This document shows, in pieces, positions 35,131 through 42,599 of a stretch of 64,000 nt of DNA. Both the position numbers and the translations under genes were made by a program. A model generated the notes under the pieces. It saw only the letters and a program-made list of their open reading frames with translations. It searched no databases and was not told the DNA's origin. This DNA is from Pseudovibrio axinellae. Lineage in GTDB: Bacteria > Pseudomonadota > Alphaproteobacteria > Rhizobiales > Stappiaceae. The DNA lies in assembly GCF_900110875.1 (NCBI RefSeq), contig NZ_FOFM01000002.1:372001-436000 (forward strand). The letters are read 5' to 3'. Numbering within the stretch: position 1 is the stretch's first letter; each line of letters begins with the position of its first letter.

Positions 35131-35430
35131 TTATTGATCCTCCGAACTGGAGTTGAACAGATGCGCAGCGGATAGTGCTAACTCGATAAGTGCGTCGAGT
35201 TTTTGGATGTTTTCATCAAGTTGGATTGTAATTCTGTCGAGAAGTTCATCAGACACAGCTCTAGTCCCACTCACATTGAGCCCATCATGAATGAGTTGCC
35301 TTGCAACGACGGATTTAGTCGTTCCTAAGGCAAGGGCTCGCACCTCAAGCGAACATTCAGTTTGCTCTTCCAGCCTCACTGAGAGGGTCGTGGTGGTTTT
35401 GCTGTTCCTAGCATTGCCTCTGAAAGTCAT
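35131..35430 (-). CDS. Ribbon-helix-helix relaxosome accessory protein
   Basis: About 99 residues from the ATG at 35430, which overlaps the RepC-like stop as ATGA. The N-terminal RHH motif (KTTTTLSVRLEEQTECSLEVRALALGTTKSVVARQLIHDGL) precedes a helical C-terminus suited to tetramerisation (DRITIQLDENIQKLDALIELALSAAHL). This is the size and position of TrwA/TraY/MobC-like proteins that bind oriT and help the relaxase. It stands directly before the coupling-protein gene. The role is inferred from fold and context. Confidence 0.72.
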   Translation of the reverse strand: MTFRGNARNSKTTTTLSVRLEEQTECSLEVRALALGTTKSVVARQLIHDGLNVSGTRAVSDELLDRITIQLDENIQKLDALIELALSAAHLFNSSSEDQ

Positions 35431-36527
35431 GATGGTTGGCCCCAAAAGTCGTTTCGGAAAAAGAGACGAGAAAGAAATTGAGGCTCGGCGACAGCCTTGC
35501 GCACTAGTTGGTCAAAACAGGCATTTCCAAATTTCACATGAGCACTGTGTTCAACGGGTAGCTGGTGGTTTTTGTAAAGGATCGACGCTAATGTTGCCGC
35601 AATAGGTCGGCTGAGCTTCTGACAGGCTTGAGCCCAATTCTCATCGCTGATGCGTAATTGCCGCCTAAGCAAGCTTGCAGTTTCGATGAAGTTGGCCAAT
35701 GTGTAGCCACCTAGAATATGCATGTTCTCAAGAACGTCAGGATGTGCGTGATCTAGGCATCGCTGAAGCGAGATTTCAACAACGCTTGATCTACTGTTCT
35801 GAATATGTGTTTTTTGAATAGTTTTAGATCGTGCGGACATTTTGTCCGTCCGAGACGGCGCTTTTGTCTGTCCCAAATGCCGCTCTTCAACAGGGTTTTC
35901 AACAGAGCGTTTCTTGAAAAACGACAGAAGGGAAGAGAGGGCCGTTTTGATATTATTGAGTTGCTCAATTCCACGAACTCGTGAGAGGCGACCAAATGGT
36001 AAGATCGTTAGCGCACGTTCCAACGCTTCAGAGCAACTCAGTAAACGGATTTCGCCAAATAGACGCTTGGTGTCTGATTGAAGCACAACAAGCTCTTGTT
36101 TGGCCTCTTCGCGCTCTTTAGCCAACTGAAGGAGTTTTGGAACTTTGTTATCGATGAGAGGTTGAAGGTTGATGCCAGAAGTCCAAGCAATGCGTTGATC
36201 ACCAGTCTTTTCTCTATGCCCATAACGTCGGCTTTTGGGTGCATTTGTCTTAAGGAGCCAGCCTGCTTTAATGAGCCTATTTTCAGCACGAGTAATTGCT
36301 CGCTCGTTCAGGTCGAGTTCTTGAGCTGTAACTGGAAGTCTTTGCCAAACAGCGCAGATACGACCCTTCTGAAAATCGTCATCGCGGACTTTCAGTACAT
36401 AGTGCTTTAGTACCTTGATGTCTGTACCGCTGAGGCCTGCTGCTGGGCCGAACTTGTCTATGAGGGTGAGGACATCAGCGCGAGCGGTGTCTTCTGGCAA
36501 ACCGTTGTGAGTGAGAGTGAGGCTCAT
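35427..36527 (-). CDS. RepC-like replication initiator
   Basis: The 366 residues resemble RepC of alphaproteobacterial repABC replicons. The N-terminal winged-helix part (LSGTDIKVLKHYVLKVRDDDFQKGRICAVWQRLPVTAQELDLNERAITRAENRLIKAGWLLK) matches RepC domain 1. The C-terminal part has the SRPIAATLASILYKN helix near the equivalent of the SPGGYLR region, which itself is not conserved. In repABC plasmids the origin lies inside repC. Here RepA and RepB are absent, so the protein may drive transient replication of the excised circle. ATG at 36527 has GGAGGT five bases upstream. It is first or second in the mobilization operon. Confidence 0.75.
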   Translation of the reverse strand: MSLTLTHNGLPEDTARADVLTLIDKFGPAAGLSGTDIKVLKHYVLKVRDDDFQKGRICAVWQRLPVTAQELDLNERAITRAENRLIKAGWLLKTNAPKSRRYGHREKTGDQRIAWTSGINLQPLIDNKVPKLLQLAKEREEAKQELVVLQSDTKRLFGEIRLLSCSEALERALTILPFGRLSRVRGIEQLNNIKTALSSLLSFFKKRSVENPVEERHLGQTKAPSRTDKMSARSKTIQKTHIQNSRSSVVEISLQRCLDHAHPDVLENMHILGGYTLANFIETASLLRRQLRISDENWAQACQKLSRPIAATLASILYKNHQLPVEHSAHVKFGNACFDQLVRKAVAEPQFLSRLFFRNDFWGQPS

Positions 36528-36715
36528 GCGGCACCTCCATCAAGGAGATGCGCTTCATTTGTTGAACTGAGCGGTGCCATGCGGTAAGCTTTTTGTGCAA
36601 ATTCAAAGTATCCGTTGAACGCGGTGGCAGCCCCTTTGGCGGATTTTTTGTTAGCTGGTAGAAATGGATTTGAAGAGCTGGCATGGCTCAGGAAGTCCGA
36701 GCCAAATTTAGGCAA
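36524..36715 (-). CDS. Possible 63-residue leader protein before repC
   Basis: A TTG-initiated frame ends in TGA overlapping the repC ATG (ATGA), which suggests coupling. The sequence ([19 protein letters not shown]) has no family match and I see no clear RBS for the TTG, so it may be only a chance frame containing the repC RBS. Confidence 0.3.
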   Translation of the reverse strand: MPKFGSDFLSHASSSNPFLPANKKSAKGAATAFNGYFEFAQKAYRMAPLSSTNEAHLLDGGAA

Positions 36716-36772
36716 ATCCGAAAACGGTCCGGAAGAACCATGTAAGGTTTGCTCTGGAATGTTAGCTAAGCT

Positions 36773-36828
36773 ATTGAAAAATATGGTGCACCCGATAGGA
36801 TTCGAACCTATGGCCTCTGCCTTCGGAG
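36773..36828 (-). repeat. Right attachment copy within intact tRNA-Arg
   Basis: Corresponds to 25156-25211, sharing ATTGAAAAATATGGTGCACCCG outside the T-stem and TCTGCCTTCGGAG in the anticodon arm. It differs at four T-stem bases. It overlaps the functional tRNA gene, which is kept intact by the element. Confidence 0.88.
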
Positions 36829-36860
36829 GGCAGCGCTCTATCCAACTGAGCTACGGGTGC
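36784..36860 (-). tRNA. tRNA-Arg, anticodon CCG
   Basis: On the minus strand the 77 bases fold completely. Acceptor GCACCCG pairs with CGGGTGC, D-stem GCTC with GAGC, anticodon stem CTGCC with GGCAG, and T-stem ATAGG with CCTAT around TTCGAAT. The discriminator is A and CCA is encoded. The anticodon loop CTCCGAA places CCG at positions 34-36, which reads CGG codons for arginine. It is the integration target of island B and, before it, of island A. Confidence 0.97.
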
Positions 36861-36971
36861 CTTTGGGGCTAGGGTGCCCTTGAGGTGTTGTAGTCTTTAC
36901 CCGATCCGGACGCGCCCTGCAATGCGCCAATTACAACAACCCTCGAAAATGTGGAAAGGCTCGGGAAGAAT

Positions 36972-38144
36972 TTAGGTTTTGCTCAAGATGCCGAGTGCTG
37001 TCAGATGGTTATCCCAGCTGATGCCTGCATTTTGGCTTATAATTTCCGTCACTTCGTAGGATGCATCGCCATACCGGATGGCGCCGTTTCCATCACTAAT
37101 TGCAAAACTGCCGACATCCAGCGGTGCAAGGCCGCAGCCGTCGGTAACTTGTTGGAAGCCGATGAAGGAGCGCCTTTCAACATCCCAGTAGAGGATCTTG
37201 CCGCCACGCGGGCAGGAGGCTGCGATCACGTCGCCGTGCCTGTTCATCTCTACGCTGCCGACATAATTGCCAAGCCCTTCGCTGACGCCGTCTGGCATAT
37301 CCAGCAGGGTTGCAGCTTTATCGCGTCCCAGATGCACCATGAGCGGAGGTGTTGTATCTTTGGGGCCTTGAAACTGCCCGCCAACCCACACATCACCGTT
37401 GCCGTCAAAGCTCATGTGGCGCAGGGAGAGCTGATGCAGGCCAGCCTCCAGCGTATGCTGGGCAAGCAGATCCCCAGTCGCGATATCAATAAAGGCAACC
37501 GATGGCTTCATACTAGCGAGATTGAGCTTTTCGCGACCATTATCTGGGTGGGTCTGAATGCCTCCGTTGGCGACAACGAGATGAGATCCATCTGGAGAAA
37601 GCAGCAGATCATGCGGCCCAACTCCATAGCTTTCAAACTCTCCAATACGCACTGGTTGCTCACCGGAAACATCATAGATGCCGATGACGCCACGTGCATT
37701 TTTAAAATCATTTTCTGGCGCAAATGCCAATCGGCTGTCTTTTGAAAAGACTCCATGCCCATAAAAGTGGCGATCGGCAGGAGATGTGAAAACGATTGGT
37801 TCCCGCTTCCCCGTCAGGTCAGCAAGCACAGCAAAATTCTCTGGTCTGCGCGCAAAGGAAAGCAGGCGCATATGCTTGCTATCATAGGCTATGGCGTGAC
37901 CACGGTCAGGAAGCGGAATTTGATAGAGGATCTCTCCATCTTCGCTAAAGACCGCAATACCATAACCTCCGGTCGGCGTGCGCAGAGCACTGGCAAATAG
38001 CTGCAAATCTTCTGCTTCTGAGAACGGCAGGCTATTGGCAAACGCCAGTGATGCAGATGTGTTTAAAACCGCGCCTGAGGCGGCCAGTCCAACAAGGAAC
38101 TGACGTTTGGATAAGGAGATAGGTTTAGTCGCCGTCCAACGCAT
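36972..38144 (-). CDS. DUF1513 beta-propeller-like periplasmic protein
   Basis: About 390 residues. A Tat-like signal (SLSKRQFLVGLAASGAVL, with KR instead of RR) precedes a WD/Nhl-like repeat fold rich in G-x-G-I-x-V/SPDG blocks (for example GPHDLLLSPDGSHLVVANGG). The DUF1513 pattern is clear in HGHGVFS-like and HQLSLRHM segments. I choose ATG at 38144 because AGGAGG lies seven bases upstream. The gene overlaps the imelysin gene before it by 20 bases. DUF1513 proteins are repeatedly found with imelysins and di-haem proteins in putative iron-acquisition operons. No biochemical role is established that I know of. Confidence 0.87.
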   Translation of the reverse strand: MRWTATKPISLSKRQFLVGLAASGAVLNTSASLAFANSLPFSEAEDLQLFASALRTPTGGYGIAVFSEDGEILYQIPLPDRGHAIAYDSKHMRLLSFARRPENFAVLADLTGKREPIVFTSPADRHFYGHGVFSKDSRLAFAPENDFKNARGVIGIYDVSGEQPVRIGEFESYGVGPHDLLLSPDGSHLVVANGGIQTHPDNGREKLNLASMKPSVAFIDIATGDLLAQHTLEAGLHQLSLRHMSFDGNGDVWVGGQFQGPKDTTPPLMVHLGRDKAATLLDMPDGVSEGLGNYVGSVEMNRHGDVIAASCPRGGKILYWDVERRSFIGFQQVTDGCGLAPLDVGSFAISDGNGAIRYGDASYEVTEIISQNAGISWDNHLTALGILSKT

Positions 38145-39222
38145 TGAAGCCTCCTGCAAGACCAAGGTAACCGGCGAGGTCTTCTGACATCACATCTTTT
38201 ATCCCGCCGAGGACCGTGGACAGATAAAGCAGCTTGTCACGTACATCTGGGGTTTTTCCGGTGTCCTGAAGTGGTTTAGGTAACTGAGAAAGCACTCGCG
38301 TTGTATTGGAAAACTCAAAACCTAACGAATTTGCTACCCAGCTTTGCTCATTGTCCAGCACCTGCGCATATCCGCCAAGCTCATAGGCGCCTTGCAACCC
38401 AGTCAGGCTGGCAGAAAGATAGGTGATCGCATTGCCGCTGCGGGCAAATGGAGCTTTCTTCGGGTTGGCTTTTTTCTCTGTCTTGCCAAGGACAGAAAGC
38501 AGGTACTGGTCTTTGTTAACTGTCAGACCTGTTGTGATGGCGTTAAAAACCAGCTCAGCAGCTTCTTTGTGGGTATGCACCACACCACCACCTTCACTTG
38601 GTTCAAGAAGAACTTTGGAAAAGCCCTTGGGGTCTGCCCATTCAGCTTCCAACGTCTGGCCTGCACCTGCCAGATTTATGCTGATACTCTGCGCATAATC
38701 ACACAGGAATTTTTTGTCTTTGCCGGTACCAAGCGTCAACTTGCCGTCGCTGGCATAGGCGATGCGCTCTAACGCAGTCAGGCCCTGCAAGGCAACGCTC
38801 TTGGCAGAAAGAGAAGCAGGTGTAGTAACGGTACTTTCTTGCTTTGCAACGATCTTGTTGATCTGCCGCCGTACAACACCGCGGCTATCTGGCAAGAAGG
38901 CAAGGCGCTGAGCAAGGTTATCTTGCGCCATTGGCCCAAACCGTAGGAAGTCGACGCCTGCAATAGCGGCAACTGCGGTGCTGAAGGCATCCTCAAAAGC
39001 AGCTGAGTTGCCGGGATCTGAGGTGATGCAAACTTGCTGTGTACGCTCTTCAAGCTCCCTCAACGATCCGGTAAGTTGTTTGGTTGCCGGCCGAATGTAG
39101 TTCACGACAGTGGATCGCGTGAACTGGGCATAGTTGGAAGCATCTGCCGCTAAACCAGGCGATGAGACAGTCGCGAGCGAGACGATGAGCGCGCTGAAAG
39201 AGACAGCAGTCTTAAAGAACAT
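38125..39222 (-). CDS. Imelysin-family periplasmic/lipid-linked protein (second copy)
   Basis: 365 residues from ATG at 39222, overlapping the di-haem stop by one base. A signal peptide (KTAVSFSALIVSLATVSSPGLAADA) precedes an all-helical imelysin fold. Conserved parts are VVNYIRPATKQLTGSLREL near the start and ALTALERIAY-type helix LQGLTALERIAYASDG near the middle. It is more divergent than the copy at 40897, and the GxHxxE motif is not preserved here. Imelysins (peptidase family M75 relatives) are insulin-cleaving or, more often, iron-binding proteins. The operon supports an iron role. Confidence 0.85.
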   Translation of the reverse strand: MFFKTAVSFSALIVSLATVSSPGLAADASNYAQFTRSTVVNYIRPATKQLTGSLRELEERTQQVCITSDPGNSAAFEDAFSTAVAAIAGVDFLRFGPMAQDNLAQRLAFLPDSRGVVRRQINKIVAKQESTVTTPASLSAKSVALQGLTALERIAYASDGKLTLGTGKDKKFLCDYAQSISINLAGAGQTLEAEWADPKGFSKVLLEPSEGGGVVHTHKEAAELVFNAITTGLTVNKDQYLLSVLGKTEKKANPKKAPFARSGNAITYLSASLTGLQGAYELGGYAQVLDNEQSWVANSLGFEFSNTTRVLSQLPKPLQDTGKTPDVRDKLLYLSTVLGGIKDVMSEDLAGYLGLAGGFNALDGD

Positions 39223-40766
39223 CAAAGGGACTCCAGGAACCGGATCAAGTTTGCGCGATCTTTGGCAGGCATTTCGATCACATTGGTTTTGGCTGTTTCA
39301 GCTTCTCCGCCATGCCATAATATGGCTTCCAGAAGCCCGCGAGCGCGCCCGTCATGCAGGAAGAACCTGTGTTTATTGACAGTTTCAGTCAGACCAATAC
39401 CCCAAAGCGGCGGCGTTTTCCATTCATTCCCGCTTGCTGAGCCAACGGGGCGGCTATCCGAAAGGCCATCACCCATGTCGTGCAGCAACAAATCGGTATA
39501 TGGCCAGATCAATTGGAATTGATGTGCTTTTGTCTTCGTGTTGCGGCTGGTGACGTATTTGGGTGTATGACAGCTGATGCAACCGGCCTCGTAAAACACT
39601 TTCTTGCCAGCCAGTACGTCAGGGTCATTCACATCACGGCGGGCAGGCACAGCAAGGTTTTGAGAATAAAAGGTGACAAGATCCATGACTGGATCGGGAG
39701 CTTCAGAAACGCCCAGATGTTCTTGCTCACCTGTTGCCAGCTTTAAACACTCGGTTTGCGGCTGTGTGCAGTCGCCATAGTTGTTCGGCTTGTAGGGGGT
39801 AGAAATTCCGATGTCGCCGGAAAAGGCTCCAGCCGTTTGTGACTGAATACTCGAGTTGCTGCCCTTCCACCCAAAACGGCCAATTGCTTTTGGCGCTTCA
39901 TCAGCAGAGTTAACCCAACTTACACGGCCAGAAATACCGTCAGCATTCGTATCTTGCGGGTCAGCCTTGGAAAGTATGTCAGATGGTGCGATCGCTTCCA
40001 GCAGGCCAAGGCCAATCATTGGCGGGGCAACACGCGGGGATATCAATGTGTGTTCCGAAAGCGGGCCGTATGCCAGGTTCTGTATTGTGTAGGTGGGCTT
40101 GCGTAAAGATGCAGTTTCCCCGCCAGAAAGCTTAACTTCAATCTCTTTATAGGAGATTTTCATCTCACCTTCGCCAGCCAACCCTGGAACGCCAAAGTTC
40201 TGCAATTGGCCGCCGTATGTTGGCTCTGGGATAAGCGGCAGTTCGCCACTTTCAATCAGGTCGCGCTCTTCCTGTGTTGAGGGGGCAACTGAAAGGCGGA
40301 GGAACATGGAAACTGGTCGCTCATCGCCAATTGGCGGGCGCCCGCGTCCATCCTTCAAATGACACCCTTGGCAAGACCGCGCGTTAAACAGGGGGCCCAG
40401 GCCATCGGAAGCCTTGGTGGAACTTGGAGAGGATACCCAGAGCTTTTTGAAGAGCCCGTTACCGAGCTTGAATCTCTGCTCCTGCTCAAAGGTAAGGTTC
40501 GCACTTGGGTGAGAAAATGAATCTCGGTTGAGGTGTTTGAGTGAAGTTGCCTTGCCCGCCTGCATCATTTCAAATTTTTCAGCTTTAGAAAAATCTGCCG
40601 GAGCGTTCAAAACCTGGTGAACCTTGGTTTTGTCTTCAACGCTGAGATCGGTTCGCTGGTCCAGATCAATGGCATTGGCAGCCGGAATAGCGATGCTGGC
40701 AAAAATGGCGGTGGTGGCTATCACTCCGGCGCAAGCGCGAAGTATGGCTGGAACCTGTCCTGGCAT
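39222..40766 (-). CDS. Di-haem oxidoreductase-like protein (DUF1111)
   Basis: About 514 residues. A signal peptide (ACAGVIATTAIFASIAIPAANA) is followed by two c-type haem sites: CQGCH (about residue 138, in FNARSCQGCHLKDGRG) and CISCH (in YEAGCISCHTPKYV). It belongs to the DUF1111 'thiol oxidoreductase' family related to MauG/cytochrome c peroxidases and acts in the periplasm. I choose ATG at 40766, whereas a TTG at 40787 has a poorly spaced RBS. It lies between two imelysin genes, the arrangement seen in iron-regulated clusters. A ferric/ferrous redox role is inferred. Confidence 0.9.
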   Translation of the reverse strand: MPGQVPAILRACAGVIATTAIFASIAIPAANAIDLDQRTDLSVEDKTKVHQVLNAPADFSKAEKFEMMQAGKATSLKHLNRDSFSHPSANLTFEQEQRFKLGNGLFKKLWVSSPSSTKASDGLGPLFNARSCQGCHLKDGRGRPPIGDERPVSMFLRLSVAPSTQEERDLIESGELPLIPEPTYGGQLQNFGVPGLAGEGEMKISYKEIEVKLSGGETASLRKPTYTIQNLAYGPLSEHTLISPRVAPPMIGLGLLEAIAPSDILSKADPQDTNADGISGRVSWVNSADEAPKAIGRFGWKGSNSSIQSQTAGAFSGDIGISTPYKPNNYGDCTQPQTECLKLATGEQEHLGVSEAPDPVMDLVTFYSQNLAVPARRDVNDPDVLAGKKVFYEAGCISCHTPKYVTSRNTKTKAHQFQLIWPYTDLLLHDMGDGLSDSRPVGSASGNEWKTPPLWGIGLTETVNKHRFFLHDGRARGLLEAILWHGGEAETAKTNVIEMPAKDRANLIRFLESL

Positions 40767-40859
40767 AGTTGGTGCCTGTATTGTCAAAAGCCTTCACAAA
40801 AACGCTGTTCCGCGCAAAACTGCGCAAACTTCAACGCAAGCGGAAGTAAAGGAGAGTAA

Positions 40860-40888
40860 GTCCCGCATAAGCAAGCTTGATGCGGGAC
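40860..40888 (-). promoter_or_regulatory. Intercistronic hairpin downstream of the first imelysin gene
   Basis: GTCCCGCAT (40860-40868) and ATGCGGGAC (40880-40888) form a strong stem, extended by AAGC/GCTT within the loop, eight bases after the imelysin stop. No long U-run follows, so attenuation or mRNA stabilisation giving more imelysin than the distal genes is likely. Confidence 0.65.
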
Positions 40889-40896
40889 CTGGTTTC

Positions 40897-42165
40897 TTAT
40901 TCAAACACTGCAGAAGGGTCATCAAGGCTGTCGGAGCCTTCAAAGGCAACCTTCTCCAGCTTCAGCACTTTTACAGCGCGCTGAATGGAAGTGGTCTGAT
41001 CGATGAGGCTATCAATAGCGGCTTGCACAACCGCATTGCCTTCAGTGTTACCTTCTCCGATCATCTGATCGTAGGACTCGGTGGTTTCTGCGCGGGTTTT
41101 CAGTGCTGTAAAGGTGCCAACGGAAGCGTTGAGCTTACCTTCCAGCTCTGCTGAAACTGCGGAATCTGCTTTTGCAAGCAAGTCCTTAAGAGAAGCGCCT
41201 TCAACAACAGAACCATCAACGCGGGTGTACTTACCCTGGAAGACGTTATTGATGCCAACCACATCGTTATAGTGGGACATATGAGTGTTGTCAGAGAAGC
41301 AATCGTGCTCTTCTTCAGGATCATTCAGCATCAGGCCCAGCTTCATCCGCTCACCAGCAAGCTCGCCGTAGGAGAGGGAGCCCATACCAGTCAGGATAGT
41401 CGCGATACCGCCGGCTTCACCCTTGTCGGCTAGGTCCTTGCGTGCTGCACCGCCGGTATTCCATGCGTCAGCCATCTCTTCCAGATCGGTAATAAGAAGC
41501 TTGGTTGCAGCCTGAAGGTAGTCAACGCGGCGCTCACAATTGCCACCGGTACAGTTCTGGGTGTCAAAATCTGTCGCCGGGCGGTTGCCAGCCCCTTTGC
41601 CGGTCCCGTTAAGGTCCTGCCCCCACAACAAAAATTCAATTGCGTGATAACCCGTTGCAACATTCGCCTCAACTTCACCAGCTTCCTGAAGCTTTTCAGA
41701 AAGCAGGGCAGGAGTGATTTCGGTTGCGTCGATTTCTTCTCCAGCAACAGTCACTTTAGCGTTTGCAATAATGTTAGCTGCATACAATGGGTTTTCTTCA
41801 GACTCGCTGCCGTAAGAACCGTCAACGTAGTCGATCAAACCTTCATCGAGTGGCCATGCGTTGACCTTGCCTTCCCAATCATCAACCACAGCGTTGCCAA
41901 AACGGTACACCTCGGTCTGCTGGTAAGGGTTACGAGCGGAAACCCACGCACGCCGCGCCAGCTGCAGGTTTTCTTCGGTCGGCTCAGAAACAAGCGTGTT
42001 GATTGCACCTTGCAAGGCTTTTGCCGTTGTCAAAGAATCTTCGAATGCGGCCTGTGCGATGTCGCCGTAGTTTGTAAGAACGTCTGAAGGAGTTGCCGCA
42101 ACAGCAACAGTTGAAAGGCTGCCGAGTGCGACAGAACCGAGCAGAACGCCACGGATAAAGCTCAT
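40897..42165 (-). CDS. Imelysin-family iron-regulated protein (IrpA-like)
   Basis: 422 residues with a signal peptide (VLLGSVALGSLSTVAVAAT). The all-helical imelysin fold shows the family GxHxxE motif in TGYHAIEFLLWGQD, and PYQQTEVYRFGN, NAWPLDEGLIDYVDG and DNTHMSHYNDVVGINNVF blocks typical of the IrpA/ICMP-like group. Members are periplasmic or outer-membrane-attached and induced by iron limitation. RBS AAGGGG lies 6-7 bases before the ATG. It is the first gene of the operon. An Irr-type dyad 169 bases upstream suggests iron control. Confidence 0.92.
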   Translation of the reverse strand: MSFIRGVLLGSVALGSLSTVAVAATPSDVLTNYGDIAQAAFEDSLTTAKALQGAINTLVSEPTEENLQLARRAWVSARNPYQQTEVYRFGNAVVDDWEGKVNAWPLDEGLIDYVDGSYGSESEENPLYAANIIANAKVTVAGEEIDATEITPALLSEKLQEAGEVEANVATGYHAIEFLLWGQDLNGTGKGAGNRPATDFDTQNCTGGNCERRVDYLQAATKLLITDLEEMADAWNTGGAARKDLADKGEAGGIATILTGMGSLSYGELAGERMKLGLMLNDPEEEHDCFSDNTHMSHYNDVVGINNVFQGKYTRVDGSVVEGASLKDLLAKADSAVSAELEGKLNASVGTFTALKTRAETTESYDQMIGEGNTEGNAVVQAAIDSLIDQTTSIQRAVKVLKLEKVAFEGSDSLDDPSAVFE

Positions 42166-42333
42166 TGTGATCCCCTTAAAAGTGCAGTGCTTTTGGTTTG
42201 TGCTACAAGCAAACAGTTCGAGCTACACGAATTCATTCAACAAAGGTATTCATGCCCGATAGCATGAGAAAGCTGCCGCTATTTCATATTTATGAGTGTT
42301 CTTGTCAAGTTTTAAACTTCACAGTTTCAATAG

Positions 42334-42350
42334 GTTAGATTAATTCTAAA
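42334..42350. promoter_or_regulatory. Irr-type iron-control box (ICE-like)
   Basis: GTTAGATTAATTCTAAA matches 15 of 17 positions of the alphaproteobacterial Irr consensus as I recall it (TTTAGAA-N3-TTCTAAA). It lies between the imelysin operon and the divergent phosphodiesterase gene. The rest of 42166-42599 holds no gene. Iron-dependent regulation is inferred. Confidence 0.6.
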
Positions 42351-42599
42351 TATGATTATTTGATGCAACTTATTGGATGAAATAGCTTTTCGCCACTTTT
42401 GCTCTTGCAAATCATTCGCAAAATAGAACTGGATAAATTCAGAAACGCACCGGAATCCACGAGCCATTCGTTACTGTTTGTTTGTCATATCTTGACTTCG
42501 TTTTGCCTTTGCGCTTTTTCGGAACCTTCATCAGTTACAATCGATTTAATTGGTCCCAATCAGTCCGTCTGTCTGCACCAAAAAAGATAAGAACAAAGT

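Larger units (their letters stand above)
25162..36783. mobile_element. Island B: integrative mobilizable element at tRNA-Arg(CCG)
   Basis: Bounded by a tRNA-Arg 3'-part repeat on the left (25162-25211) and the intact tRNA-Arg gene on the right. It contains a tyrosine integrase next to the left repeat, a probable excisionase, a phage-type regulator, a MobF relaxase, a coupling protein, a ribbon-helix-helix protein and a RepC-like initiator. No mating-pair-formation genes are present, so transfer would need a helper. The interior cargo (26.7-32 kb) is clearly more AT-rich than the core. It holds the nuclease, thymidylate-synthase-like, pyrophosphorylase-like and toxin-antitoxin genes. Length is about 11.6 kb. 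Confidence 0.88.

Noticed and set aside
32170-36527. Full conjugative element with type IV secretion
   Set aside because: Only mobilization and replication genes are present. No virB/trb genes occur within the island.
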